From contig NZ_CSTE01000002.1 in the NCBI RefSeq assembly GCF_001368915.1, forward strand, positions 1,736,961 through 1,800,960: a stretch of 64,000 bases of DNA, given 5' to 3'. The notes below the pieces were generated by a model. That model did no database searches. It saw only the letters and a program-made list of their open reading frames with translations, and was not told where the DNA came from. A program made the translations under genes and the position numbers. The DNA is from Haloferax massiliensis. GTDB taxonomy: Archaea > Halobacteriota > Halobacteria > Halobacteriales > Haloferacaceae. Below, one piece after another: positions 48,053-57,047 of the stretch (positions are counted from its first letter, which is position 1; each line of letters opens with the position of its first letter).

Positions 48053-49429
48053 TCAACCGTCGGCGGGCGGGCCGGCGGGCCCGCTCTGCGAGACCGTCGA
48101 GACGGAACCGGTCGACTCGGTCGACTCGGTCGGCGTCGACGTGACCGTCGGGGAGGTGCCGTTTTCCGCGGCGGTCGCGTTCCCCGCGAGGTACGGCATG
48201 GGCGTCGGCGAGGTCGTGAGCACGACCGCCGAGTTACCCCTGATGACCGTGACGGTGTAGGGCGCTGACGGCGAGACAGTCCAGATCGTCCCGTCGGACC
48301 CGGTGTGGCCCAACAGCGTGCTCTCCTGAGTGGCTTCGAGTCCGATCGTGACGTTCGCGTCGACCGGGTCGCCCGACTCGCTTTCGTTCAACCCGATGCG
48401 AAGCGGTCCACCGGGATAGGTCCGGTCCACGGTGAGCGCCAGCCCGTCTCTGACCCCGGTGGCGCTGTCCCGGGCCGTAATCGATTCGAGGGGGCGCGTC
48501 TGCGACTCCTTGAACACTCGTCCGGTTCCGGCGTCGACGTACGCGGTCAACTGACCGTCCCTGTAGTTGATGCGTACGCGGTGGCTGTCGCCGGCACTGA
48601 TGACGTTGGTCCCGTTCTGCGCGGCGCGGCTTGAGTAGATCGTCGGGTAGTCCTCCGCGACGATGTCGAGCGCCTCCTCGTAGGAGACCGTGTTCTGGTC
48701 GCGGTTGCGGAGGTCCGCGCGGTAGGCCTCGCGGACGTACTCGCCGTCGGTCACGACACTGAGAACGACCCCGGTCTCGCTCGTCCGCACGGAGAACCGC
48801 GCGGGGTCGGACTGGCCGGTCACGACCGAGACGGCGTGCCTCCGAACCGGGCCGGTGAACGTATCGAGTTCGCGTTCGAGCGCCGCGAGCCGCCCGGAGC
48901 TAATCGAGAAGTCCGGCGTCTCGGTCGTGATATCCCGGAGGGCGACGCGCCGCTCGTCGAGTTCTCGCGCCTCGGCGTCGATTCGCGCGAGTTCGATGAG
49001 GAGGTCTCGCGCGGTGATGTCGTCGGCGTTGAACCGTTCGATAGCGGAGCGCTGCGCGCTCTGGAGCGCAATCGCGCGCTGCTCGATGCTGTTTAGTTCG
49101 TCGAGGATGAGCTGTTGTCGCGTGCTGTCGTCGGTCGCGGACTCGATGCGCTCGATGGACGCGCCCGTCTGAATCTGGCCGCCGGCCCTGAGTGCGGAGA
49201 AGTCGAGGGACGGACCGAGGTCGACGTGGTGGGCTTCGACCGTCGACCGAACCAGCGCCGACGACGGGACGTCGAGGACGTGCGTCGTCTCGTTGGTCGG
49301 CGACTCGACCTGTGCGGACACCTCCCCGTCGGGAGCCATCGAGCGAGTCGAACCGTCGGCGGGACCGACCGCGCCGAGCACCGGCGACGCCACGAGGAGC
49401 ATGACGACGACGAGCGGGAGGGCCTTCAT
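48053..49429 (-). CDS. Haloarchaeal secreted/membrane protein (DUF7096-like)
   Basis: A 458-residue protein with a signal peptide (MKALPLVVVMLLVASPVLGA). A helical region with coiled-coil character follows (about 95-200, QQLILDELNSIEQRAIALQS), then a beta-rich domain (VVTGQSDPARFSVRTSETG, RVRINYRDGQLTAYVDAGTG), and a Thr/Ser-rich end (TSTPTESTESTGSVSTVSQS) typical of glycosylated cell-surface spacers. No membrane anchor is seen at the C-terminus. It is divergent from a membrane-bound winged-helix protein gene, a pairing that recurs in haloarchaea; function unknown. Confidence 0.7.
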   Translation of the reverse strand: MKALPLVVVMLLVASPVLGAVGPADGSTRSMAPDGEVSAQVESPTNETTHVLDVPSSALVRSTVEAHHVDLGPSLDFSALRAGGQIQTGASIERIESATDDSTRQQLILDELNSIEQRAIALQSAQRSAIERFNADDITARDLLIELARIDAEARELDERRVALRDITTETPDFSISSGRLAALERELDTFTGPVRRHAVSVVTGQSDPARFSVRTSETGVVLSVVTDGEYVREAYRADLRNRDQNTVSYEEALDIVAEDYPTIYSSRAAQNGTNVISAGDSHRVRINYRDGQLTAYVDAGTGRVFKESQTRPLESITARDSATGVRDGLALTVDRTYPGGPLRIGLNESESGDPVDANVTIGLEATQESTLLGHTGSDGTIWTVSPSAPYTVTVIRGNSAVVLTTSPTPMPYLAGNATAAENGTSPTVTSTPTESTESTGSVSTVSQSGPAGPPADG

Positions 49430-49575
49430 CGCCGTGAGGGTACACGGCGGCGGTACTAAAATGACCCTCTTGACGCTGTCGGCGTCGGCGACGGCGGGAG
49501 AGCGCATCTCGGCGGCGTCTGACACTGTTGAATCGATGGAAAGCGTTTTCATCGCCGGATGAAACGGATTTACGT

Positions 49576-50745
49576 ATGCGGAGCGCCGCCCTCATCGTTG
49601 CCCTCCTCACCATCGTCGCCGGCGTCGCAGCACCGGTGGCGGCCACAGACGCGGCTGCTGCCGGTGCGCAGAGCGCGGACACGGTCGTCGGCGTCTCCGC
49701 CGTGGACACGCGCGCGGGCGCGGACAAGACAACCGCTTTCGGGCGTCCGTCGGTCGTCGCCCAGCAGACGAGTCTCGAACGGTCGCCGCAGACGGAAATC
49801 TCGATTCGACTGCGTGCCGACCGCTCCGCAGACTGGCGAATCGAGATGCGCTACGAGCTCGACACGCGAAACGAGACCGCGGCGTTCGAGGAGTACGCAC
49901 AGGAGTACGAACAAGGAACCACCGACGTCGGTCCCGACGAAGCGTTCTTCGGACGCGTCAGTCAGATGGCCGCCGAGCAGGCCGGCCGGTCGATGACGGT
50001 TCAGAACGCGACGACGAGGGGATACGTCGAAAACGGGACCGGCGTCCTCGTGTTGACGTTCACCTGGACCAACTTCCTAGAACAGACCGACGAAGGGCTG
50101 CGCCTCGGCGACGCCCTGTCGGCCGATGACGGCGAGACGTGGCTCACGTCGCTTCGGTCGAATCAGAACCTCACGATTCAGACGCCGCCCGGACACGCCG
50201 TCAGCGACACGGAGCTTCCCCTGGAGAACAACGCCGTCGTCGTCGAGGGGCCGCGGACCTTCGAGTCGACCGACCAGTTGACCGTGGCGTACGTCTCGAC
50301 GGGCACGGACCAGGGTGTCCCGTGGGCGCTCGTCGGCGGCGGTGCCGTCATCCTCGCGGTGGCCGTTGCGGGCGTCGTCCTGTTCACCCGGCGGCGGCCG
50401 AGCGGGACGGAGCCGGCCGGAACGTCGGTGAGCCCCGAGCCGCGACAGGAGTCGGTGTCGGAGCCGACCGACGAGCCAGCGCCGGACGACGGCGACGGCG
50501 AGGAGTCCGACGACGACGTCGACCTCGACCTGCTCTCGGACGAAGAGCGGGTCGAACTCCTCTTGGAACGGAGCGGCGGGCGGATGAAGCAGGCGAACAT
50601 CGTCAAGGAGACCGGCTGGTCCGACGCCAAGGTCTCACAGCTCCTGTCGGCGATGGCCGACGAGGAACGCGTCGAGAAGCTTCGGCTCGGCCGCGAGAAC
50701 CTCATCTCGCTTCCCGACGAGGACGAGGACGACGAAGCGGAGTAA
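49576..50745 (+). CDS. Membrane-anchored winged-helix protein (DUF7345-like)
   Basis: A 389-residue protein with a signal peptide (residues 1-24), an extracellular beta-rich domain with ISIRLRADRSADWRIEMRYEL and TTRGYVENGTGVLVLTFTWT, and one transmembrane helix (about 250-272, WALVGGGAVILAVAVAGVVL). An acidic linker and a cytoplasmic winged helix complete it (about 320-385, LLERSGGRMKQANIVKETGW, SDAKVSQLLSAMADEERVEK). The topology suggests an outside-to-DNA one-component sensor, as proposed for similar haloarchaeal proteins. The ATG at 49576 starts the signal peptide. Confidence 0.8.
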   Translation: MRSAALIVALLTIVAGVAAPVAATDAAAAGAQSADTVVGVSAVDTRAGADKTTAFGRPSVVAQQTSLERSPQTEISIRLRADRSADWRIEMRYELDTRNETAAFEEYAQEYEQGTTDVGPDEAFFGRVSQMAAEQAGRSMTVQNATTRGYVENGTGVLVLTFTWTNFLEQTDEGLRLGDALSADDGETWLTSLRSNQNLTIQTPPGHAVSDTELPLENNAVVVEGPRTFESTDQLTVAYVSTGTDQGVPWALVGGGAVILAVAVAGVVLFTRRRPSGTEPAGTSVSPEPRQESVSEPTDEPAPDDGDGEESDDDVDLDLLSDEERVELLLERSGGRMKQANIVKETGWSDAKVSQLLSAMADEERVEKLRLGRENLISLPDEDEDDEAE

Positions 50746-50814
50746 TCGAACGACTGCGGTGCGGACGGCCGCGGTGCGAAAACGTTTATTCGCCCCGGTC
50801 GGTAGTGAACGTTG

Positions 50815-51612
50815 ATGAAAGTTCTCGTAACCGTCAAGGAGGTCGCCGAGGTCGAAGAGGACTTCGAGCTCGACGGGCTCAGCGTGGCGGACCAGTACCT
50901 CGACTACGACCTCAACGAGTGGGACGAGTACGCGGTCGAGGAAGCCGTCCAAATCTCCGAGGAGAGCGACGACGACGTGGAGGTCGTCGCCGTCACCATC
51001 GGTCCCGAGCGGTCCGAAGAGACCATCCGGATGGCGCTCGCCAAGGGCGTCGACCGCGCGGTCCGGGTGTGGGACGACGCGCTCGACGGCGTGGACCTGC
51101 TCGACGTGGGCGCGAAGACGCGCCTCCTCTCGGCGGTCGTCGAGGACGAGGACCCCGACCTCGTCCTGACGGGCGTGCAGGCGAACGACGACAGCTTCGG
51201 CGCGACCGGCGTCTCGCTCGCCTCGGCCATCGACTTCGAGTGGGCCGCGGTCGTGAACGCCCTCGACCTCGACGCAGAGGGCGGCGTGGCGAGCGTCCGC
51301 CGCGAACTCGAAGGCGGCGTGGAGGAGCTCACCGAAGTCGACCTCCCCGCGGTCCTCACCATCCAGACGGGTATCAACGAGCCGCGGTACGCGAGCCTGC
51401 GCGGGATTCGACAGGCTCAGTCGAAGGAGATCAAACCGCTCGCGCTCTCCGACCTCGGTCTCGACGCCGCGGCGGTCGAGTCCGACCTCGTCCTGACCGA
51501 CGTGTACGAGCCGGAGACCGAGTCCGACGCGACCTACTTCGAGGGCGACGCCGGGGAGCAGGCCGCCGACCTTGCGACCGTCCTCCGCGAGAAGGGGGTG
51601 GGCGCGCAATGA
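50815..51612 (+). CDS. etfB: Electron transfer flavoprotein beta subunit
   Basis: A 265-residue ETF beta subunit, which with ETF alpha carries electrons from flavin dehydrogenases to the quinone pool. Marks are MKVLVTVKEVAEVEEDFELD, NEWDEYAVEEAVQISE, LVLTGVQANDDSFGATG and LPAVLTIQTGINEPRYASL. The ATG at 50815 is 23 bases after a TATA-like gtttattcg, so a leaderless mRNA is likely. It overlaps etfA by 4 bases (ATGA). No etf-quinone oxidoreductase (fixC/fixX) gene is adjacent. Confidence 0.95.
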   Translation: MKVLVTVKEVAEVEEDFELDGLSVADQYLDYDLNEWDEYAVEEAVQISEESDDDVEVVAVTIGPERSEETIRMALAKGVDRAVRVWDDALDGVDLLDVGAKTRLLSAVVEDEDPDLVLTGVQANDDSFGATGVSLASAIDFEWAAVVNALDLDAEGGVASVRRELEGGVEELTEVDLPAVLTIQTGINEPRYASLRGIRQAQSKEIKPLALSDLGLDAAAVESDLVLTDVYEPETESDATYFEGDAGEQAADLATVLREKGVGAQ

Positions 51613-52562
51613 GCGACGTGCTCGCCGTCGTCGAGCACCGCCGCGGAAGCCTCCGCGACGTGTCGTTCGAACTCGTGACCGCCGGGGCCGACCTCGTCGG
51701 CGACACCGGCGGCGACCTCCACCTCGCGGTCGTCGGCGGCGACGTGGACGCCTTCGCCGAGGAGCTCTCGCTCGCCGGCGTTGACGCGATTCACACCGTC
51801 GCCGAGGGCGACGAGTTCAACCACGACGTGTCCGTACAGGCCGTCGAAGCGCTCGCCGGGGAGCTCGACCCCACGTACGTCCTCATGGGCAACACGGTCA
51901 ACGGCCTCGACTACGCCCCCGCGGTCGCGGAGCGCCTCGACCGCCCGCTCGTGACCGACGCCATCGACCTCCGGAACGACGGCGGCCTCGTCGTCACCCG
52001 CGAGATGTACGCCTCGAAGGTCGAATCGACCGTCGAGGTCGACGCCGACCGCGCCGCGGTCACCGTCCGACCCGGCGAGTGGGACGCCGCCGAGGAGCCG
52101 GGCGAGCCCGCCGTCGAGGCGTTCTCGTTCGACCTCGACGAGTCTCGCGTGCGCTCGCGCGTGACCGGCTTCGAGGAGGTCGGAAGCGGCGACGTGGACA
52201 TCACCGACGCAGACGTGCTCGTCTCCGTCGGCCGCGGTATCGAAGAAGAGGAGAACATCGAACTCGTGCAGGAACTCGCCGACGCGCTCGGCGCGACGCT
52301 GTCGTCGTCGCGGCCCATCGTCGACAACGGCTGGCTCCCGAAGGACCGACAGGTCGGCCAGTCCGGGAAGGTCGTCACGCCCAAGTTCTACATCGCAATC
52401 GGCATCTCCGGCGCGGTCCAGCACGTCGCCGGGATGAAGGGTGCGGAGAACATCGTCGCCATCAACACCGACCCGGACGCGCCCATCTTCGACATCGCCG
52501 ACTACGGCATCGTCGGCGACCTCTTCGAGGTCGTGCCGGAACTCATCGAGCAGTTCGAGTAA
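51609..52562 (+). CDS. etfA: Electron transfer flavoprotein alpha subunit
   Basis: A 317-residue ETF alpha subunit. The FAD-binding C-terminal domain is intact, with [61 protein letters not shown] and [20 protein letters not shown]. The N-terminal half is the alpha/beta domain shared with EtfB. The last ten codons plus stop are repeated with two synonymous or stop-codon changes 103 bases downstream, beyond a hairpin; the duplicate is not part of this gene. Confidence 0.95.
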   Translation: MSDVLAVVEHRRGSLRDVSFELVTAGADLVGDTGGDLHLAVVGGDVDAFAEELSLAGVDAIHTVAEGDEFNHDVSVQAVEALAGELDPTYVLMGNTVNGLDYAPAVAERLDRPLVTDAIDLRNDGGLVVTREMYASKVESTVEVDADRAAVTVRPGEWDAAEEPGEPAVEAFSFDLDESRVRSRVTGFEEVGSGDVDITDADVLVSVGRGIEEEENIELVQELADALGATLSSSRPIVDNGWLPKDRQVGQSGKVVTPKFYIAIGISGAVQHVAGMKGAENIVAINTDPDAPIFDIADYGIVGDLFEVVPELIEQFE

Positions 52563-52661
52563 CCACCTCCCGTTTTTGGTCCAGCTTTTCCCGGACGCGA
52601 ACTCGTGAGCGTTCGGGAAAAGGTGGTTGCAGGTCGTGCCGGAACTCATCGAGCAGTTCGA
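52528..52661 (+). repeat. Duplicated etfA 3' end flanking a hairpin element; gene-free stretch 52563-52905
   Basis: The 31 bases 52528-52558 recur exactly at 52631-52661, and the following stop codon is also present in both (TAA, TAG). Between them lie cgtttttggtccag (52571-52584), a 14-bp stem (52585-52598 with 52609-52622, one G-U) with a 10-base loop, and ggtggttgc. The rest of 52662-52905 holds a GC hairpin (gcggcctgaagccgc) and no convincing gene before the prenyltransferase start at 52906. The same 14-mer and hairpin occur at 58078. Confidence 0.85.
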
Positions 52662-52905
52662 ATAGAACCGTTTGCGCTGCGGGCGGCCTGAAGCCGCCCT
52701 CGGCAACCGCGTCACCAAAAACGCGCCTCGCTCACGGTACGTACCCAAGACAGCGTGGACGAGCAGAGCGTCGGCTGAGGGGAGCCTGAACGGGCGCACA
52801 ATCACGACCCACTCGGTAGGTCAAAAACGGCCGCCAACGGCGGTTCCCGCGCTCGGTTTCTCCAAATCCGGTACGTACTTCCCTACCCAACCCTACGAAC
52901 CGACA

Positions 52906-53748
52906 ATGGAATACCTGGAGCGCCGGGTCACGATGGTAAACGACCGCCTTGAGGAGGTCGTCTCGGCGGTCGAGCCGTCGGAGCTCGCCGACCAACTCGA
53001 CCACGTCGCTCTCGCGGGGGGCAAGCGCGTCCGCCCCGCCGTGACCATCCTCGCCTGCGAGGCCGTCGGTGGCACCCCCGAGGACGCCGTCGACTTCGCG
53101 GTCGGCGTCGAACTCGTCCACAACGCCTCGCTCGTCGTCGACGACATCATCGACCGGTCCGACATCCGCCGCGGCACGCCGAGCGCGTGGGCCGAGTACG
53201 GCTACGGGCCGGCCATCATCGCCTCCGACGGCCTGCTCGGCGAGGCGTTCGCCCTCCTGTCGTCGTCCGACCGCGCCACCCGCATCGTCGCCGAGTCGAT
53301 GGTCGAACTCGGCGAGGGCGAGGCGACCGAACTGGTCGCGGTCCCCGGCAACGAATCCGAGTACATGCAACTCGCCCACCGAAAGACGGGCGCGCTGTTC
53401 CGCGCCGCGGCCGAACTCGGCGCGGTCGCCGCGGGCGGCGACGCACACGTCGTCGAGTCGTTCGGCGACTACGCGGCCCGCGTCGGCGTCGCCTTCCAGA
53501 TTCGCGACGACGTGCTCGACGCCACCGCGGACGCGGAAGAACTCGGCAAGCCGACGGGGCAGGACGCCGAGATGGGCCGACCGTCGCTCGTGCAGGTGAC
53601 GGACCTGACCCCCGAAGAAGCGAACCGCAGGGCCCGAAAGCAGGCCGACGAGGCGCTTTCGGCCCTCGACGCCTCGGGCGTCGACGACTCCGAACCGCTG
53701 GAGTATCTCCGCGACCTCGCGGAGTTCGTCATCGTGCGCGAGAGCTGA
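52906..53748 (+). CDS. idsA: Polyprenyl (geranylgeranyl) diphosphate synthase
   Basis: A 280-residue trans-prenyltransferase. The first aspartate-rich motif is LVVDDIIDRSDIRRG (DDIID, about residue 85) and the second is FQIRDDVLDATAD (DDVLD, about residue 205). GGKRVRPAVTILACEA is the substrate-binding block. It is somewhat short for the family, and the residues before the first Asp motif (HNASLVVDD) are small, which favours longer products. Haloarchaea carry several paralogues, so exact chain length is not certain. The ATG at 52906 (MEYLERRVTMVN) is used. Confidence 0.92.
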   Translation: MEYLERRVTMVNDRLEEVVSAVEPSELADQLDHVALAGGKRVRPAVTILACEAVGGTPEDAVDFAVGVELVHNASLVVDDIIDRSDIRRGTPSAWAEYGYGPAIIASDGLLGEAFALLSSSDRATRIVAESMVELGEGEATELVAVPGNESEYMQLAHRKTGALFRAAAELGAVAAGGDAHVVESFGDYAARVGVAFQIRDDVLDATADAEELGKPTGQDAEMGRPSLVQVTDLTPEEANRRARKQADEALSALDASGVDDSEPLEYLRDLAEFVIVRES

Positions 53749-53821
53749 GGAGTCTGGTTCGAGTTCCGAACTGACGATGTCGACACAGACAGCCCCGAGC
53801 GGCGCGACCGCCCGCGACTGC

Positions 53822-54955
53822 TTACGCCGGTTGCTCGCTTTCGCCGTCGGAACCGGTCGGGTACCGGGACTCGGCCACCGCGAACGTGAGCGTGCTCAGC
53901 ACGCCGAGGAGCGTGCCGACCGTGAGCGCGACGGCGAGGCCTGGGAGGTAGAACTTCCGGACCCCGGCGACCCCCTCGGGGAGGAAGAAACCGGACAGCG
54001 CGTACAGTACGATGGCGATGGCGAACACGTAGAACGGCGCGTTGAGGTAGCGCCACTTGAATCGGTCGTGGAGGTACTCGTCTGTGACCTGTCCGAGACT
54101 GCTCGTGATGCCGGCGGCGGCGAACCACTCGACCGCGCCGTGGACGAGCGTGGCGAGGATGAGCCCCGGAGCGGGGTCGCCCGCGACGCTCTCGGAGACG
54201 GTTTCGAGGAGTTCCACCCCGCGGACGCCGCCGACGACGAGGAGCGCCGCGGCCGCGACGTAGGTGATGATGGTGACGCGGCCGGCGTAGAGGACGTTCC
54301 GCGCGCGGTTTGCCGCCTCGTCGACCGCCGATTCGAGGCCGAGGCCGCGGAACAGCGTGTACAGGCCGAGGAGCGCCGAGATGAGGCCGAGGACGACCGC
54401 GCCGGGCACGTCGAAGAAACTGGCGATGGTGACGAAGGGGTAGATGAGAAGCAGGATGCCGAGCGGGACGAGGATGGTCCCGCGGGTCTCGGGGTCGGCG
54501 AGCACCTGCTTCATCGTGTAGTACATCGATTCGAGGTTCTGGGCCTGCCTGACGACGACCCGACGGACCCCGTCGATGGGGACGCGCGAGCGGATGACCG
54601 GGAGGACGGACTCGTCCTGTGCGCCGTCGGTGATGACGATGGCGTGGACCGGCTCGCCGGTCGAGAGGCTCGCGAGAACGGTGTCTATCTCGTCGCCGAT
54701 GGCGCGGTTCGCCTTCACGTCGCTGCCTTCTAACCCGGTGACCGCCGCGACCTCGACTTCCTCGTCCTCCGATTCGAGCAGTTCGTCGTGGACCTGAATG
54801 CCCTGAAAGAGGACGTTCACGTCGGAGTCCTCCGGGTCCGCGGTGGCCAGCGCCACCGCGGCCTCCTCGACGCGCTGTCGACCGACGACGGGCGTCGACA
54901 GCCCCGTCTTGCGGCCGAGGTCGTCGTCGAGGTCGACACAGAGGACCAAGAGCAT
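53822..54955 (-). CDS. DUF373 family membrane protein
   Basis: A 377-residue archaeal protein. The N-terminal ~150 residues form a soluble alpha/beta domain beginning MLLVLCVDLDDDLGRKTGL, with a conserved DLDDD acidic cluster and VHAIVITDGAQDESVLPVI. About six transmembrane helices follow. DUF373 proteins are found across archaea and have no known activity; the acidic N-terminal cluster suggests metal or nucleotide binding. The C-terminal tail is short and polar. It is convergent with idsA. Confidence 0.88.
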   Translation of the reverse strand: MLLVLCVDLDDDLGRKTGLSTPVVGRQRVEEAAVALATADPEDSDVNVLFQGIQVHDELLESEDEEVEVAAVTGLEGSDVKANRAIGDEIDTVLASLSTGEPVHAIVITDGAQDESVLPVIRSRVPIDGVRRVVVRQAQNLESMYYTMKQVLADPETRGTILVPLGILLLIYPFVTIASFFDVPGAVVLGLISALLGLYTLFRGLGLESAVDEAANRARNVLYAGRVTIITYVAAAALLVVGGVRGVELLETVSESVAGDPAPGLILATLVHGAVEWFAAAGITSSLGQVTDEYLHDRFKWRYLNAPFYVFAIAIVLYALSGFFLPEGVAGVRKFYLPGLAVALTVGTLLGVLSTLTFAVAESRYPTGSDGESEQPA

Positions 54956-55086
54956 CGTTGACTCCTATGCCACGGGGATATATCTGCTTTCGGGGGCGCG
55001 GTCGCGGTGGCGCGGTCCGTCGGTCTCGCGGAGCGAGCGGGCGACCGCCGCGACGCTGTCGCGACCCCCTCGCGGGCCGCGGCCAG

Positions 55087-56967
55087 TCACGCCATCTCGC
55101 CGGCCTCGCCGACGGGGTCGAAAAGCACCTCGAAGCGCGCACCGGTCGCGCCGTCGACGGCCCGGATCGCCCAGCCGTGGGAGTCGGCGATCTGCCGGAC
55201 GATACCGAGCCCGAGTCCGGTTCCGTCGCCGTCTTTGGTCGAAAAGCCCGAGTCGAAGACGCGGTCGCGGATCGACGGCGGGATGCCGGGGCCGTTGTCC
55301 TCGACGAAGAAGCCGCGGTGCGACGGGAGCGCGCCGACGCGAATCACGAGGTCCGAGTCGTCGCCGGTCGCGTCGGTGCGACCGCCCCGAGCGTGTTGGA
55401 GCGCGTTCCGAAACAGGTTCTCGAAGAGGCGCGTCGCCCGGCTCTCGTCGGCTTCGACCACCGGGAGCTCGCCGATTTCACAGCGGACGTGGTCGACGTT
55501 CGACGAGCACATCTCCCAGCCGGTGGCCGCGGAATCGGCCAGCGAGATCTCCGACGCGTCGAAGACGGAACGCTCGTCGCGGGCGAGAGAGAGCACGTCT
55601 TCGACCACGTCGGCGATGCGGCGGTGAGCGCGCTCGACGTGGTCGAGGTGGGAGTCGTCGTCGAGTTCGCGGGCGAGTTCGAGCCGGCCCTGTGCGACCG
55701 CCAGCGGCCCGCGGATGTCGTGCGAGAGGACGCGGGCGAAGGCGTCGAGCCGGGCGTTCTGCTGGGCGAGTTCGCGCTCGTGACTGATGCGTTCCGTGAG
55801 GTCGGAGACCACGCCGATGATGTTCGTCACGTCGCCGTGCTCGTCGAGGAGCGGGACCGCGCGGGCGTTCGCCCAGCGGATGGTGTCGCTTCCCTCGGGG
55901 AGGAATCTGAACTCGAACTCGTACTGCTCGTCGGCGACACCGTCTCGGATGTCGGCGAACATCTCGTCGATGGCCCGTCTCAGTTGGTCGCGGTCGTCGA
56001 CGTGGATGAGGTCGAGGAACGAAAACGGGTCCTCGTAGAGCAGCGACACGTCTCGTCCCCAGGCGTCTTCGAACTGGTCGTTGATGTAGATGACGTCGAA
56101 CTCGGTCGGCTCCGAGATGAACACCATATCCGGGAGCGACGAGATGATCTGTCTGGTGAGGCGCTCGGAGCGCCTGAGGAGCCGTTCGGACTCCAGTCGG
56201 GCCGTGACGTCCATCGCGGTCCCGACGACGACCGGCTCGCCGTCGACCGTCGTCCGCTGGCCGGTGATTTCCAGCGTGGTCAGGTCGCCGGCGTTGTCGC
56301 GGATGCGGACGGTGTACGACATCGATTCGACGCTCCCGTGCGACCGGTCCCTCAGGCTCTCGTCGACGATGGCGCGGTCTTCCTCGACGATGAAGTCGGT
56401 GATAGGTCGGTCGACCACCTCGTCTGTGTCGTAGCCGAGCAGGTTCGAGAGGTACTCGTTGACGAACTCGACTCGACCGTCTCGAATCACGTACAAGCCG
56501 ACGAGCGACTGGTCGGCGATGACCCGGACCCACTCGTGCAGTTCGTCGAGTTCGGTCGACTGGCGGGCCGCGACGCTCGCCTTCGAGATGCGGTGCGCGA
56601 GGACCGCGAACTGGGCGTCGGTCGACCGCTTGTCCACCACGTCGGTGACGCCGGCGGCGAACGCTTCGCTGACCACGTCCTCGGAGTCGAGTCGGGTGAA
56701 CAGAATCACCGGCGGCGGGTTCGGCGACTCGCGGACGCTGAGCAGGGTGTCGAGGCCGGCGGTGCCGTCGAACTCGAACTCGGTGACGATACAGTCGAAC
56801 GGCGATTCGGCGTGCGCCTCAAGCGCCGCCGTCGGGTCGGCGACCGCCGCGACGTCGAGGTTGTCGCAGTCGTCGAGCGCCGCTACCGTGTCCGCGACGG
56901 CCTCGGTGTCGTCGACGATGAGGACCCGAACCGGACCCTCAGCGCGGGTGACGGGACCGAGAGACAT
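55087..56967 (-). CDS. PAS-domain sensor histidine kinase with degenerate N-terminal receiver
   Basis: A 626-residue signalling protein. Residues ~12-130 form a receiver-like domain (VLIVDDTEAVADTV, CIVTEFEFDG) in which Glu63 replaces the phospho-accepting Asp. Two PAS domains follow (about 140-260 and 270-395). The kinase core starts at the H box RVLSHDIRGPLAVAQGRLEL, with N box LFRNALQHA, G1 VEDNGPGIPPSIRDRV and G2 GTGLGLGIVRQI. No transmembrane helix is seen, so it is cytoplasmic. No partner response regulator is adjacent. Confidence 0.9.
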   Translation of the reverse strand: MSLGPVTRAEGPVRVLIVDDTEAVADTVAALDDCDNLDVAAVADPTAALEAHAESPFDCIVTEFEFDGTAGLDTLLSVRESPNPPPVILFTRLDSEDVVSEAFAAGVTDVVDKRSTDAQFAVLAHRISKASVAARQSTELDELHEWVRVIADQSLVGLYVIRDGRVEFVNEYLSNLLGYDTDEVVDRPITDFIVEEDRAIVDESLRDRSHGSVESMSYTVRIRDNAGDLTTLEITGQRTTVDGEPVVVGTAMDVTARLESERLLRRSERLTRQIISSLPDMVFISEPTEFDVIYINDQFEDAWGRDVSLLYEDPFSFLDLIHVDDRDQLRRAIDEMFADIRDGVADEQYEFEFRFLPEGSDTIRWANARAVPLLDEHGDVTNIIGVVSDLTERISHERELAQQNARLDAFARVLSHDIRGPLAVAQGRLELARELDDDSHLDHVERAHRRIADVVEDVLSLARDERSVFDASEISLADSAATGWEMCSSNVDHVRCEIGELPVVEADESRATRLFENLFRNALQHARGGRTDATGDDSDLVIRVGALPSHRGFFVEDNGPGIPPSIRDRVFDSGFSTKDGDGTGLGLGIVRQIADSHGWAIRAVDGATGARFEVLFDPVGEAGEMA

Positions 56968-57047
56968 GGCGTACTGTCAGACACATACAACAATAACCGT
57001 ACCGGCGAGCGGGAGGAGCTCCGGACGAAGTCGGACGCCTTTTGGCG

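Noticed and set aside
50139-51608. A long frame running upstream of and into etfA, which could be read as a fusion
   Set aside because: The upstream part is Arg/Gly-rich shadow of the winged-helix and etfB genes in another frame. The etfA start at 51609 has the usual ATGA overlap with etfB and a conserved N-terminus.
52662-52905. A small gene between the etfA repeat and idsA
   Set aside because: Frames through this stretch are Arg/Pro/Gly-rich without conserved features; the region has a GC hairpin and the idsA promoter only.
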